From: Streptomyces aidingensis
GTDB lineage: Bacteria; Actinomycetota; Actinomycetes; Streptomycetales; Streptomycetaceae
DNA: 64,000 nt
NCBI RefSeq assembly: GCF_900112355.1
Contig: NZ_FOLM01000002.1
Location: 535,953 to 599,952 of the forward strand
Direction: 5' to 3'
Shown: positions 16,759 through 26,066 of the stretch, in pieces
How positions within the stretch are numbered: the first letter of the stretch is position 1
Layout of the letters: each line of letters opens with the position of its first letter
Made by a program: the position numbers and the translations under genes
Notes under the pieces: model-generated
Told to the model about the DNA's origin: nothing
Database searches by the model: none
The model's input: the letters and a program-made list of their open reading frames with translations, nothing else

Positions 16759-17382
16759 GTGCGCTTTCGCCTGACGCCGCGGGATACGAGCTTTTACGAT
16801 CTCTTCGCCGCCTCTGCGGACAACATCCTCACCGGGTCGAAGCTGCTGCTGGAGCTGCTGGGCGCGGAACCGGAGTCCCGGCCCGACATCGCCGAGCGGA
16901 TGCGGGCCGTGGAGCACGCCGGTGACGACGCCACCCACGCGATCTTCCACCAGCTCAATTCCTCGTTCATCACGCCGTTCGACCGCGAGGACATCTACCG
17001 GCTGGCCTCCTGCCTGGACGACATCATGGACCACATGGAGGAGGCCGTCGATCTGGTGGTGCTCTACGAGGTGGAGGAGCTGCCCAAGGGCGTGGAGCAG
17101 CAGATCGAGGTGCTCGCCCGCGCCGCCGAGCTGACCGCCGAGGCCATGCCGCAGCTGCGCACCATGTCCCACCTCACCGAGTACTGGATCGAGGTGAACC
17201 GCCTGGAGAACCAGGCGGACCGGGTCCACCGCAAGCTCCTCGCCCACCTGTTCAACAACGGCGCCTACGACGCCATCGAGATCATGAAGCTCAAGCAGAT
17301 CGTGGACGTGCTGGAAGAGGCCGCCGACGCCTTCGAGCGGGTGGCGAACACGGTGGAGTCCATCGTGGTCAAGGAGTCCTGA
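16759..17382 (+). CDS. DUF47 (PhoU-like) phosphate transport accessory protein
   Basis: 207 residues from the GTG at 16759, preceded by AGAGGAA; the ATG at 16738 is less likely. It is an all-helical PhoU-type bundle with metal-binding acidic segments MRAVEHAGDDATHAIFHQLN, FDREDIYRLASCLDD and LENQADRVHRK. DUF47 proteins partner with Pit transporters and are thought to modulate low-affinity phosphate uptake. The stop codon is 4 bases before the pit start, so the two are one operon. Confidence 0.93.
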   Translation: MRFRLTPRDTSFYDLFAASADNILTGSKLLLELLGAEPESRPDIAERMRAVEHAGDDATHAIFHQLNSSFITPFDREDIYRLASCLDDIMDHMEEAVDLVVLYEVEELPKGVEQQIEVLARAAELTAEAMPQLRTMSHLTEYWIEVNRLENQADRVHRKLLAHLFNNGAYDAIEIMKLKQIVDVLEEAADAFERVANTVESIVVKES

Positions 17383-17386
17383 CCCC

Positions 17387-18385
17387 TTGGACGCCCTTGC
17401 TCTCGGCGCGGTGACGGTCTGCGCGCTGCTCTTCGCCTACACCAACGGTTTCCGCGATGCCGCCAACGCCATCGCCACCTCGGTCTCCACCCGGGCGCTG
17501 ACGCCCCGGGTGGCCGTGCTGCTGGCCGCCGTGATGAACCTGGCCGGCGCCTTCCTGGGCAGCGGGGTGGCCCGGACGGTCAGCGAACGCCTGATCGACC
17601 CGCCGGACGGCGGCCCGGGCCTGACCGTGCTGTTCGCCGCGCTGGTCGGCGCCCTGGCCTGGAACGCCCTCACCTGGACCCTGCGGCTGCCCTCCTCCTC
17701 CACCCAGGCGCTGCTCGGCGGGCTGCTCGGCGCGGCCCTGGCCGGCGCCGCCACCGTGCACTGGGACGGGGTGCTCGACAAGATCGTCCTGCCGATGGTC
17801 GTGGCCCCGCTGGTCGGCCTGGTGGCCGGCTACGGGGTGATGGTCGCACTGCTGTGGATCTTCCGCCACGCCACCCCGGTGCGGGCGCAGCGCGGCTTCC
17901 GCATGGCGCAGACGGTCTCGGCGGCGGCCATGGCGCTGGGGCACGGCCTCCAGGACGCGCAGAAGTCCATGGGCGTGATCATGATGGCGCTGGTGGTCGC
18001 GGAGAGCGAGCCGGCCGGCGGCGCCATCCCGCTGTGGACCACTCTGGCCTGCGCGCTGATGCTGGCACTGGGCACGTACACCGGCGGCTGGCGGATTCTG
18101 CGCACGCTGGGCCGGCGGGTCATCGAACTCGATCCGCCGCGCGGCTTCGCCGCCGAGACCACGGCGGCCTCGGTGATGTACACCGCGTCCTACGCGTTCA
18201 GCGCCCCGGTCTCCACCACACATGTGATCACCTCGGCGATCGTCGGCGCCGGAGCCACCCGCCGGATATCGGCGGTGCGCTGGGGGGTGGCCAGGAACGT
18301 CCTCACCGGCTGGTTCCTCGCCCTGCCCGCCGCGGCGGCCATCGCCGCCCTCGCCTTCTGGCTCACCCGCCTCGCCGTCGGCTGA
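17387..18385 (+). CDS. pit: Low-affinity inorganic phosphate transporter Pit
   Basis: 332 residues starting at a TTG with AAGGAG 10 bases upstream. The two PHO-4 signature motifs are present: TNGFRDAANAIATSVSTRAL near the N-terminus and the matching VSTTHVITSAIVGAGATRRI near the C-terminus, with about ten membrane spans. The family imports metal-phosphate complexes with protons. It is coupled to the DUF47 gene upstream. High-affinity pstSCAB lies 2.6 kb away on the other strand, so both phosphate systems are adjacent. Confidence 0.94.
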   Translation: MDALALGAVTVCALLFAYTNGFRDAANAIATSVSTRALTPRVAVLLAAVMNLAGAFLGSGVARTVSERLIDPPDGGPGLTVLFAALVGALAWNALTWTLRLPSSSTQALLGGLLGAALAGAATVHWDGVLDKIVLPMVVAPLVGLVAGYGVMVALLWIFRHATPVRAQRGFRMAQTVSAAAMALGHGLQDAQKSMGVIMMALVVAESEPAGGAIPLWTTLACALMLALGTYTGGWRILRTLGRRVIELDPPRGFAAETTAASVMYTASYAFSAPVSTTHVITSAIVGAGATRRISAVRWGVARNVLTGWFLALPAAAAIAALAFWLTRLAVG

Positions 18386-18573
18386 CCCCGCACAGCCGCT
18401 CCCGCGCAGACGGCGCGGAGCGTCGCGGCAGCCGCCGCCCGGCCGGCCGCCGCCCGGCCGCCTCGGTGACCGACGCCGGGGAGACGGCGCGGCGGCGTGG
18501 CAAGCCACGCGCACCGCACCGCACCGCGCACCGCGCCCACCGCCCCGCGGCCGGGGAAGGCAGAATCGGCGGT

Positions 18574-20116
18574 GTGGGATCTTCGGAACTGCTGATCAAC
18601 CTGGACCGGGCCAGCCGGGTGCCGCTGCGGCAGCAGCTGTGCGACGAGATCGCCGCCGCGGTGCAGGCCGGACGGCTGCGGCCCGGCGGCCGGCTGCCCG
18701 CCACCCGGGAGCTGGCCGGAGAGCTCGGCGTCTCCCGCACCGTGGTGGTCGGCGCCTACGAGCTGCTGCGCGCCCGGGGTCTGGTCATCGCCCGTCGCGG
18801 CTCCGCCACCACCATCGCCCCGCACGCCGCCGACCCGGCCCCGGCCGCCGCGGGTGCGCCGCCGCCCGCACCCCGCACCCCGCTGCTGCCCAAGTCCCCG
18901 CTGGCCGGCGGCACCGACGGCGCCGGCGGCCTGATGTGGCGGCCCTGGCCCGCGCCCGGCGCCGCCGGGGACACCGGCCCGGCGATCGACTTCCGGCACG
19001 GTACCCCGGCGCTGGCCGAGTTCCCGGTCTCCCGCTGGCAGCACGCCCTGCAGCGGGCGCACACCCGGGCCTCCACCGCCTCCCTGGGCTACGGTCCGGC
19101 CGAGGGCTCGGCCGAGCTGCGCGCCCGGATCACCGAGCTGGTGCGGCGCAGCCGCGGCCTGGACGCCCCGCCCGGCCGGGTGGTGGTCACCAGCGGCGCC
19201 ACCCAGGCCACCGACATCCTGGCCCGGCTGCTGGCCTCCGGCCCCGGCGATGTGATCGTCATCGAGGACCCCGGCCACACCGTGCTGCGGCAGATCTTCG
19301 GCTCCTCCCCGGCCGCGGCCGTGGTACCGGTACCCGTGGACCACGAGGGGCTGCGGGTCGCCGAGATCGACGGCCGGGTGCGGGCCGCCGGGCACGATCC
19401 CGGCCGGGTCACCCTGGTCTATGTCACCCCGTCCCACCAGTTCCCCACCGGCCATCTGCTCTCCCCCCGGCGGCGGCGCGAGCTGCTGGCCTGGGTGCGG
19501 CGGCGCGGCGCGGTGGTGCTGGAGGACGACTACCACAACGAGTTCTCCTTCACCGGTGCCCGGCTGCCCGCGCTGGCCGCCGAGGACCGGCACGGCAATG
19601 TGGTCTATGTCGGCAGCTTCAGCAAGACCCTCTTCCCGGCTCTGCGCCTCGGCTACGCCATCCTGCCGGAGCGGCTGGTGCGGCCGTGTCTGGGCGTCAA
19701 GTGGATCACCGACCGGCTCAGCCCCACCCTGACCCAGGAGGCGCTGGCCGACTTCATCGCCACCGGCGCCTACGCCCGGCACATCAGCCGGATGTCCCGG
19801 CTCTACCGCCGCCGCCGCGGCCATCTGCTGGACACCCTGCGGGACCGCTTCGGCGACCGGGTGCGGATCTCCGGCGAGGCCGCCGGGCTGCATGTGCTGG
19901 TCACCTTCACCGGACTGCCCCGGGACCTGGACGAGGAGGCGATCACCGCGCGCGCCGAACGGCACGGGGTGCGGGTGCACCCGGCGGCCGGCTATTACCA
20001 TGCTGGGCACGCCGCCCGAGCCGTCCTTCCTGATGGGCTACGCGGCGCTGCCCCCGCCCCGGATCACCGAGGGCGTCACCCGGCTGGCCGCCGCACTCAC
20101 CACCGCCGCCCGCTGA
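18574..20116 (+). pseudogene. MocR-family regulator with C-terminal frameshift
   Basis: From the GTG at 18574 the frame encodes a complete winged helix (LPATRELAGELGVSRTVVVG) and aminotransferase fold (VTSGATQATDILARLL, LEDDYHNEF, PLP-lysine segment GSFSKTLFPALRLG). Near 19998 the expected C-terminus continues in another frame: after GYY the next frame gives MLGTPPEPSFLMGYAALPPP and stops at 20116. Removing one C at 19998-19999 restores a full 513-residue protein. As read, translation runs into sequence antisense to the B3/B4 gene. This is a recent frameshift or a sequencing error in CC. Confidence 0.85.
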
Positions 20117-20933
20117 CCCGGGTCCACGACGCCGGCCCGGCATCGTCCGAGCCGCCGGCCGGCGCGGCGGGCACGGCGGGCAGCACGGCCCCGCTGCGCC
20201 GGTCCGGGTGCAGCACCACGGTGTGCGGCGCCGTCCCGGCCGTCATCCTGGGCGCGAGCACCCGCCGCAGACTCTCCAGCACCTCCGCCACATCCTGCCG
20301 TCCGCCGGGATGTGCCGACTCCACGGAAATCATCAGCCGCCGCCGTCCGGGCCGGGTGGCCACCACATCACTCTGCCGCCAGTTCCAGCGCCGGGAGTGG
20401 GCCCGGCCCCGCTCGTCCAGAAAGGCGACCTCCCCGGGCTCCGGCCGCTCCGGCGCATCGGGGCTGCCCAGCGGCAGGAACTCCTCCGCACCGCTCGCGG
20501 GGGCCAGCCGGAACGCGCCGATGCCGGCGACATCGCAGCAGGCGATGGGCAGCCGCGACGCGAGCGAGTGGGCGTTGCACAGATCCACCAGATCGTTGAT
20601 GCGCGGCAGCCGCTCGCCCTTGGCCGGGCGCCGCAGCAGGGACTCGGAGGCGCAGGGATAGCGGCCGGGGGTGATCGCCACCGCCCGGTGGGCCTCCCGC
20701 CACTCCCTGATCCGGGGCAGCGCGGCCACCCCGGACCGGCCGCGGATGCCCGCGGCCAGCGCTTCGTCCTCGGCGGCGGCCAGCAGCCGCGCCACCTCCG
20801 GGTCGCCGGTGCCCACCTCGATCTCCGCCACCCCGAGCAGGCCGATCACATAGTCCGGCACCCGCTGGAACACCGTGTCGTCCACGGTGAAGGTCAGGGC
20901 AGCCCTCCGCTGCGTCCTCGTCGTCTGCGTCAT
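20097..20933 (-). CDS. B3/B4 domain protein (PheRS-beta editing-domain-like)
   Basis: 278 residues from the ATG at 20933. The B3/B4 signature is seen as LPRINDLVDLCNAHSLASRL, then CCDVAGIGAFRLA and RRWNWRQSDVVA, matching free-standing relatives of the editing module of phenylalanyl-tRNA synthetase beta. Such proteins may hydrolyse mischarged tRNA or bind amino acids; the precise substrate is unknown. The 3' end overlaps the frameshifted MocR gene by 20 bases, convergent. A MocR/B3-B4 pair suggests an amino-acid-related circuit (inference). Confidence 0.85.
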   Translation of the reverse strand: MTQTTRTQRRAALTFTVDDTVFQRVPDYVIGLLGVAEIEVGTGDPEVARLLAAAEDEALAAGIRGRSGVAALPRIREWREAHRAVAITPGRYPCASESLLRRPAKGERLPRINDLVDLCNAHSLASRLPIACCDVAGIGAFRLAPASGAEEFLPLGSPDAPERPEPGEVAFLDERGRAHSRRWNWRQSDVVATRPGRRRLMISVESAHPGGRQDVAEVLESLRRVLAPRMTAGTAPHTVVLHPDRRSGAVLPAVPAAPAGGSDDAGPASWTRVSGRRW

Positions 20934-21026
20934 CCGGCAAACGCTAGGCAACCCTGCCCCCGCCGCGGAGACCAATCCCGCCCCGCTCCCGCAGACCACT
21001 TCCCGGGGCCGGCCCCGGGCCGGGGC

Positions 21027-21806
21027 TCAGCCGAAGCGGCCGGAGATGTAGTCCTCGGTGGCCTTCTCGCTCGGGTTGGAGAAGATCTTGTCGGTCGCGT
21101 CCACTTCGATCAGCCGGCCCGGCTGGCCGACCCCGGCCAGGTTGAAGAACGCCGTGCGCTCCGAGACCCGGGCGGCCTGCTGCATGTTGTGGGTGACGAT
21201 CACAATGGTGTAGCGCGACTTCATCTGGTCGATCAGGTCCTCGATCGCCAGCGTGGAGATGGGGTCCAGCGCCGAGCAGGGCTCGTCCATCAGCAGCACA
21301 TCCGGCTCCACCGCCGTGGCGCGGGCGAGGCACAGCCGCTGCTGCTGGCCGCCGGAGAGTCCGGCCCCCGGCTTGTGCAGCCGGTCCTTGACCTCCTTCC
21401 AGAGGTTGGCGCCGCGCAGGTTCTTCTCCACGAGGTCGTCGAGCTGGGACCGGCTGTAGCGGATGCCGTTGAGCCGCACCCCGGCGAGCACGTTGTCGTA
21501 GATCGACATGGTGGGGAACGGATTGGGCCGCTGGAAGACCATGCCGACCGTGCGGCGCACCTGCACCGGATCGACCCCGGGTCCGTACAGGTTCTCGTTG
21601 TCCAGCAGCACCTCGCCCTCGACCCGGCCGCCGGGGGTGACCTCATGCATCCGGTTCAGGGTGCGCAGGAAGGTGGACTTGCCGCAGCCGGACGGCCCGA
21701 TGAAGGCGGTGACGGACCGCGGCTCGACATGCAAGGTGATGTCCTCGATCGCCTTGTGGCCGCCGTAGTAGGCGTTCAGCCCGTTGACGTCGATGCGCTT
21801 GGCCAT
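21027..21806 (-). CDS. pstB: Phosphate ABC transporter ATP-binding protein PstB
   Basis: 259 residues. Walker [11 protein letters not shown]-loop VFQRPNPFP, signature LSGGQQQRL, Walker [15 protein letters not shown] and H-loop [11 protein letters not shown] are intact. The PstB-specific [16 protein letters not shown] region appears as [17 protein letters not shown]. It is the last gene of pstSCAB, 74 bases after pstA, and powers high-affinity phosphate import. PstB homologs also act in PhoR signalling with PhoU. Confidence 0.97.
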   Translation of the reverse strand: MAKRIDVNGLNAYYGGHKAIEDITLHVEPRSVTAFIGPSGCGKSTFLRTLNRMHEVTPGGRVEGEVLLDNENLYGPGVDPVQVRRTVGMVFQRPNPFPTMSIYDNVLAGVRLNGIRYSRSQLDDLVEKNLRGANLWKEVKDRLHKPGAGLSGGQQQRLCLARATAVEPDVLLMDEPCSALDPISTLAIEDLIDQMKSRYTIVIVTHNMQQAARVSERTAFFNLAGVGQPGRLIEVDATDKIFSNPSEKATEDYISGRFG

Positions 21807-21880
21807 GGTGGGTGTGTCTCTCTTCTGCAGGGCTTCTGCGGGGCTTGCGCGGGGCTCGGCGGGGGTTGCCCGGTGCAGCC

Positions 21881-23176
21881 TCAGCGGCCGGTCTTGGGGG
21901 CCTTCCAGCGGGCGACGCCGCGGGCGACCAGGTTCAGGATCATGATCAGGACGATCAGCACCAGCGCCGCGGCCCAGGCCCGGTCGTATGCCTCCTCGGT
22001 GCCGTAGCCCCACTGCTCGTAGACGAACAGCGGCAGTGAGGACTGCGGCCCCTCAAAGGGATTGGCGTTGATCAGATTGCTGCCGAAGACCAGCAGCAGG
22101 ATGGGCGCGGTCTCGCCGGCGATCCGGGCGATCGCCAGCATCACCCCGGTGGTGATCCCGCCGATGGCGGTGGGCAGCACCACCTTGAGGATCACCCGCC
22201 ACTTGGGCACGCCCAGCGCCAGCGCCGCCTCGCGCAGCTCGTTCGGCACCAGCTTGAGCATCTCCTCGGTGGCCCGCACCACGATCGGCATCATCAGGAT
22301 CGACAGCGCCAGCGCGCCCGCGAAGCCGGAGTAGCCGAAGTCCAGCGCCATGATCCACAGGGTGAGGACGAACAGGCCGGCCACGATCGAGGGGATGCCG
22401 GTCATCACATCGACGAAGAAGGTGATCGCCCGGGCCAGGGAGCCGCGCCCGTACTCCACCAGATAGACGGCGGTGAGCAGGCCGATCGGGATGGCGATCA
22501 GCGAGGCCAGCGCCACCTGCTGGAGGGTGGCCAGCAGCGCGTGATAGATGCCGCCGCCCTGCTGCCAGCTCAGCACCCCGTTCATGGAGTGGGTGAGGAA
22601 ATCCCAGCTCACGGTGGGGATGCCACGGGCCACGGTCTCCCAGACCAGGGAGGCCAGCGGCAGCACGGCGACCAGGAAGCTGGTCCAGATCAGCGACAGG
22701 GCCAGCTTGTCCACGGCCTGCCGCCGGCCCTCCACCGCGGCGGTCAGCGCGAAATTCGCGGCCACGAAGACCAGCGCGGCGATCAGGCCCCACTGGACCC
22801 GGCTGTCCAGGCCCGCCACCAGGCCGACGGCGACGGCGAAGGCCAGGGAGCCGACCGCCAGGCCGAGCGGGGTCCAGCGCGGCAGCCGGGGCCGGCGCAG
22901 CCCCATCGTGGGCGGACGCACCGGCGGGGTGATGATCACCCGTTCCTGGTGCTCCTCCACACGGGTCTCGGAGGGCACCTCCGCCGGCCGGGCGGTCTCC
23001 GGGTGCACGGGCACGGACTGGCCGGAGACCATGGGCGCCACCGCGGCCAGCTCATGCGCGGCCCGGTCGTGCTCCTGCGCCACCCCGCCGTTCTCGGGGG
23101 CCACCTCGGGCGGGCGGGGCGGACCCCCGCGGCGCTCGGGGCCGGGCTCGTTGCGGGTGCGGTCGGTGTCGCTCAT
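21881..23176 (-). CDS. pstA: Phosphate ABC transporter permease PstA
   Basis: 431 residues; the start overlaps the pstC stop by 4 nt (ATGA). Residues about 1-95 are charged, Pro/Glu-rich and probably disordered, which makes the protein longer than the usual 280-350 residues. Two extra hydrophobic helices follow, then the canonical permease with the EAA loop [20 protein letters not shown]. The C-terminal half holds six membrane spans. It pairs with PstC to form the membrane channel. The long cytoplasmic extension may be actinomycete-specific. Confidence 0.96.
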   Translation of the reverse strand: MSDTDRTRNEPGPERRGGPPRPPEVAPENGGVAQEHDRAAHELAAVAPMVSGQSVPVHPETARPAEVPSETRVEEHQERVIITPPVRPPTMGLRRPRLPRWTPLGLAVGSLAFAVAVGLVAGLDSRVQWGLIAALVFVAANFALTAAVEGRRQAVDKLALSLIWTSFLVAVLPLASLVWETVARGIPTVSWDFLTHSMNGVLSWQQGGGIYHALLATLQQVALASLIAIPIGLLTAVYLVEYGRGSLARAITFFVDVMTGIPSIVAGLFVLTLWIMALDFGYSGFAGALALSILMMPIVVRATEEMLKLVPNELREAALALGVPKWRVILKVVLPTAIGGITTGVMLAIARIAGETAPILLLVFGSNLINANPFEGPQSSLPLFVYEQWGYGTEEAYDRAWAAALVLIVLIMILNLVARGVARWKAPKTGR

Positions 23177-24129
23177 GCGGCGGCCCCCGAGTATTCCTTG
23201 TGGCGGGCGATGATCAGCCGGGCCGCGCCGTTGACCACCAGGGTCAGCAGGAACAGCACCAGGCCGGAGGCGATGAGGGCGTCCCGGCCCATGGAGCCGG
23301 CCTCCTTGAACTGGCTGGCGATGTTCTGCGCGAAGGTCGCGCCGCCGGATTCCAGCAGGCTCAGGTTGATCAGGAAGGCCGGGGAGAGCACCGTGGCCAC
23401 CGCCATGGTCTCGCCCAGGGCGCGGCCCAGGCCCAGCATGGAGGCGCTGATGACGCCGGAGCGGCCGAAGGGCAGCACCGCCATCCGGACCACCTCCCAG
23501 CGGGTGGCGCCGAGCGCCAGCGCGGCCTCCTCATTGGCCTTGGGCGTCTGGAGGAAGACCTCCCGGGTCACGCTGGTGATGATCGGCAGGATCATGATCG
23601 CCAGCAGAATGCCCACGGTCATCAGGGAGCGGGCCGGGGAGCCGTCGTAGGACAGCACGCCGGTCCAGCCGAAGAACTGGTCCAGCCATTCGTACAGCCC
23701 GGTCAGCCGGGGCACCAGGAACAGCGCGCCCCACAGGCCGTAGATGATGCTGGGCACGGCGGCCAGCAGATCGACGACATAGCCGATCGGGGTGGCCAGT
23801 CTGCGCGGTGCGTAGTGCGAGATGAACAGCGCGATGCCGACGGCCACCGGGACCGCCAGCAGCATGGCGATCAGCGAGCTGGCCACCGTGCCGAACAGCA
23901 GGACCGCGATGCCGAAGACGGGCGGGTCGGCGTTGGCGTTCCATTCGAAGGTGGTGAGGAAGTTGCCCTCGTTGGCCCGGATGGCGACGACGGCGCGCGC
24001 CGTGAGGAAGACGGCGATGGCCGCCATGATCGCCAGCAGGGCGATGCCCGCGCCCTTGGACAGACCGCTGAAGATCCGGTCCCCCGTGCGGCCGGTCGAG
24101 GGCGGGGAGGCGGTGGTTGTCGGTGACAT
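23173..24129 (-). CDS. pstC: Phosphate ABC transporter permease PstC
   Basis: 318 residues, six predicted membrane spans. The EAA-type loop EEAALALGATRWEVVRMAVLP and the phrases LLAAVPSIIYGLWG and LGRALGETMAVATVL are typical of PstC. It begins 67 bases after pstS and overlaps pstA by 4 nt. It should be induced together with pstS under phosphate limitation. Confidence 0.97.
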   Translation of the reverse strand: MSPTTTASPPSTGRTGDRIFSGLSKGAGIALLAIMAAIAVFLTARAVVAIRANEGNFLTTFEWNANADPPVFGIAVLLFGTVASSLIAMLLAVPVAVGIALFISHYAPRRLATPIGYVVDLLAAVPSIIYGLWGALFLVPRLTGLYEWLDQFFGWTGVLSYDGSPARSLMTVGILLAIMILPIITSVTREVFLQTPKANEEAALALGATRWEVVRMAVLPFGRSGVISASMLGLGRALGETMAVATVLSPAFLINLSLLESGGATFAQNIASQFKEAGSMGRDALIASGLVLFLLTLVVNGAARLIIARHKEYSGAAA

Positions 24130-24196
24130 TCCTGGATCTCTCGGTCTGGGGAGCGGCAGGCGGCGGCCGGCCGGCGGCGGGAGCCGGGCGCGGCGG

Positions 24197-25321
24197 TCAG
24201 CCCAGGTCGGCGATGCGGTCGCGGACCTGCGTGATGATCTCGTCGGGGATGGCGGCGTAGTCGATCCGCGTGATCTTCTGCTGGCCCTCCTCGCTCGCGA
24301 TGTAGCGCAGGAAGGCCCGCGTCAGCTCGACGGTCTCCGGGTCGTTGCCCCGGTCGCAGACGATCTCGTAGCTGACCAGCACGATCGGGTAGGCCCGCTC
24401 GGCGGTGGTGGTGTAGTCCAGCTCCATGGCCAGGTCGGCGCCGGTGCCGATGACGGTGCCGGAGGCGATGCCGGCGGAGGCGTTCTCCACGGTGGCCGCC
24501 ACGGGTTCGGCGGCGCCGGTGTCGATGAGCACCGTGTCGATGCCGTTCTGGTGGGCGTAGGAGAGCTCGAAGTAGCTGATCGCGCCCTCGTTCTGCTGCA
24601 CCATGCCGACCAGCCCCGAGGAGCCGTCGGCGGACTGGCCGCCCTTGCCCCGCCAGTTCTTGTCCGGCTCGTAGGGCCAGGCGTCGGGCGCGGCGCCGTG
24701 CAGATAGGAGGTGAAGTTGTCGGTGGTGCCGGAGCCGTCGGAGCGGGAGAACGGGGTGATCCGCGTCTCCGGCAGGTCGGCGTCCGGATTGAGCTCGGCG
24801 ATGGCCGGGTCGTTCCAGGCGGTGATCTCGGAGTTGAAGATCCGCGCCAGGGTCTCGGCGTCGAGCACCAGGTCCTGCACGCCGGGCAGGTTGTAGCCGA
24901 TGGCGATCGGCCCGGCCACCATGGGCAGGTGGATGGCCCGGCCGCCGTCCCGGCAGACCGAGCGGGACTGCTCGACCTCGGCGGGGCTCAGCAGCGAGTC
25001 GGAGCCGGCGAAGGCGGTGGTGCCCTGGAGGAACTCCTGGATGCCGGCCCCGGAACCGGTGGGCTTGTAGTTCACCTGTGCGTCAGGGCAATTGGCCTGA
25101 TAGACGTTGACCCATACCTCCATGGCGTTGGCCTGCGCGGTGGAGCCGGAGGCCAGCAGGGTGCCGGGGGGACCGCACTCGATGGTGTCCGACGAGAAGT
25201 CGACGGCACCGGGAATCCCGGTGTTGTCGTCGGTGCCGCAGGCAGTGAGGAGCAGGGCGGCGATGGCCGTTGCCGTGCCCAGTGTGCGGGTGCGGCGTAC
25301 GGTCGCGCGCGAGAGCTTCAC
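24197..25321 (-). CDS. pstS: Phosphate-binding lipoprotein PstS
   Basis: 374 residues from the GTG at 25321 (AAGGA 7 bases upstream). A lipoprotein signal runs to the lipobox LLTAC. The phosphate-binding motifs GSTAQANAM, PTGSGAGIQEF and SRSDGSGTTDNFTSYL are present. It is the extracellular high-affinity phosphate receptor and is usually the most strongly PhoP-induced gene in Streptomyces. The promoter carries PHO-box-like repeats at 25366-25415. Confidence 0.97.
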   Translation of the reverse strand: MKLSRATVRRTRTLGTATAIAALLLTACGTDDNTGIPGAVDFSSDTIECGPPGTLLASGSTAQANAMEVWVNVYQANCPDAQVNYKPTGSGAGIQEFLQGTTAFAGSDSLLSPAEVEQSRSVCRDGGRAIHLPMVAGPIAIGYNLPGVQDLVLDAETLARIFNSEITAWNDPAIAELNPDADLPETRITPFSRSDGSGTTDNFTSYLHGAAPDAWPYEPDKNWRGKGGQSADGSSGLVGMVQQNEGAISYFELSYAHQNGIDTVLIDTGAAEPVAATVENASAGIASGTVIGTGADLAMELDYTTTAERAYPIVLVSYEIVCDRGNDPETVELTRAFLRYIASEEGQQKITRIDYAAIPDEIITQVRDRIADLG

Positions 25322-25365
25322 TGACGTCCTTCCCACATGTCAGGTGAATCAATGTCCACGTTCAA

Positions 25366-25415
25366 GGTGAAAAGTAAAGTGAACAAGGCGATCGACCGGC
25401 AAGCGTGAGGTGAAC
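25366..25415 (-). promoter_or_regulatory. PHO-box-like direct repeats upstream of pstS
   Basis: On the plus strand GGCGATC (25387), GGCAAGC (25398) and GGTGAAC (25409) follow each other at exactly 11 bp; GTTCACC-like units on the minus strand are the PhoP consensus of Streptomyces. A further GGTGAAA (25366) and AGTGAAC (25378) are close by, and GGTGAAT at 25343 is nearer the start. This is the expected site for PhoP activation of pstSCAB. Confidence 0.7.
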
Positions 25416-25631
25416 GCAGGGTAAATCAAGGGCGGCGATGACATGACGTAGCCCTGCGCGGTGTCGGAGAGTGACGAGCCCCGTCGTCAGCCCCCGCCAT
25501 CGGCCCTCATCCAGCACGGTAGGCCCGCGCGGCGTGACGCGCCGCTCAGGCGTGCGGGATACTGCCGCGGTGCGGACCGCGGCAGCAGGTCCGGCCGGGA
25601 CCGACCGGTTTCCGGATGGATTCGGTACTCT

Positions 25632-25648
25632 ATACGGGTTGGGGGTAT
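25632..25648. promoter_or_regulatory. Possible CsoR operator
   Basis: ATACGGGTTGGGGGTAT has matched ATAC/GTAT ends around a G-rich centre, 29 bases before the csoR start. CsoR operators are GC-rich pseudo-palindromes often flanked by ATAC/GTAT, so autoregulation is plausible, but symmetry is limited to the ends. Confidence 0.4.
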
Positions 25649-25676
25649 TTGCGCCCGCAGGCCCAGGGAGGACGTC

Positions 25677-26015
25677 ATGAGCACCGTCCAGCCGACCGTC
25701 GGCCCGCTCGACCGTGAGCACGACCCCGAGCACACCCACGGCTACAGCAAGGACAAGGACGCCCATCTCAAGCGGCTGCGGCGGATCGAGGGCCAGGTGC
25801 GCGGCCTCCAGCGGATGGTGGAGGAAGACGTCTACTGCATCGACATACTGACCCAGGTGTCGGCCTCGACCAAGGCGCTGCAGTCCTTCGCCCTGCAACT
25901 GCTCCAGGAGCATCTGCGGCACTGCGTGGCCGAGGCGGCGGCCGAGGGCGGGCCGGAGGTGGACGCCAGGGTGGAGGAGGCCACCGCGGCCATCGCCCGC
26001 ATGCTCCGCACCTGA
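25677..26015 (+). CDS. csoR: CsoR-family copper-sensing repressor
   Basis: 112 residues from the ATG at 25677. It is an all-helical DUF156 protein. The copper ligands are in the exact CsoR spacing: Cys54, His79 and Cys83 (25 and 4 residues apart, as Cys36/His61/Cys65 in M. tuberculosis CsoR). The segment HLKRLRRIEGQVRGLQRMV is the DNA-contacting helix 1. Apo-CsoR represses copper export genes and is released by Cu(I). No copper ATPase gene is adjacent, so its targets are elsewhere. Confidence 0.9.
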   Translation: MSTVQPTVGPLDREHDPEHTHGYSKDKDAHLKRLRRIEGQVRGLQRMVEEDVYCIDILTQVSASTKALQSFALQLLQEHLRHCVAEAAAEGGPEVDARVEEATAAIARMLRT

Positions 26016-26066
26016 GCCCGGGCGCGCGGACCTCCGCCCGCCGGGTGCCCGCCGACTGCCCGCCGA

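Noticed and set aside
17854..20661. A 935-codon plus-strand frame
   Set aside because: It joins part of pit antisense-like sequence, the frameshifted MocR gene and antisense of the B3/B4 gene; only 18574 to about 19998 is coding.
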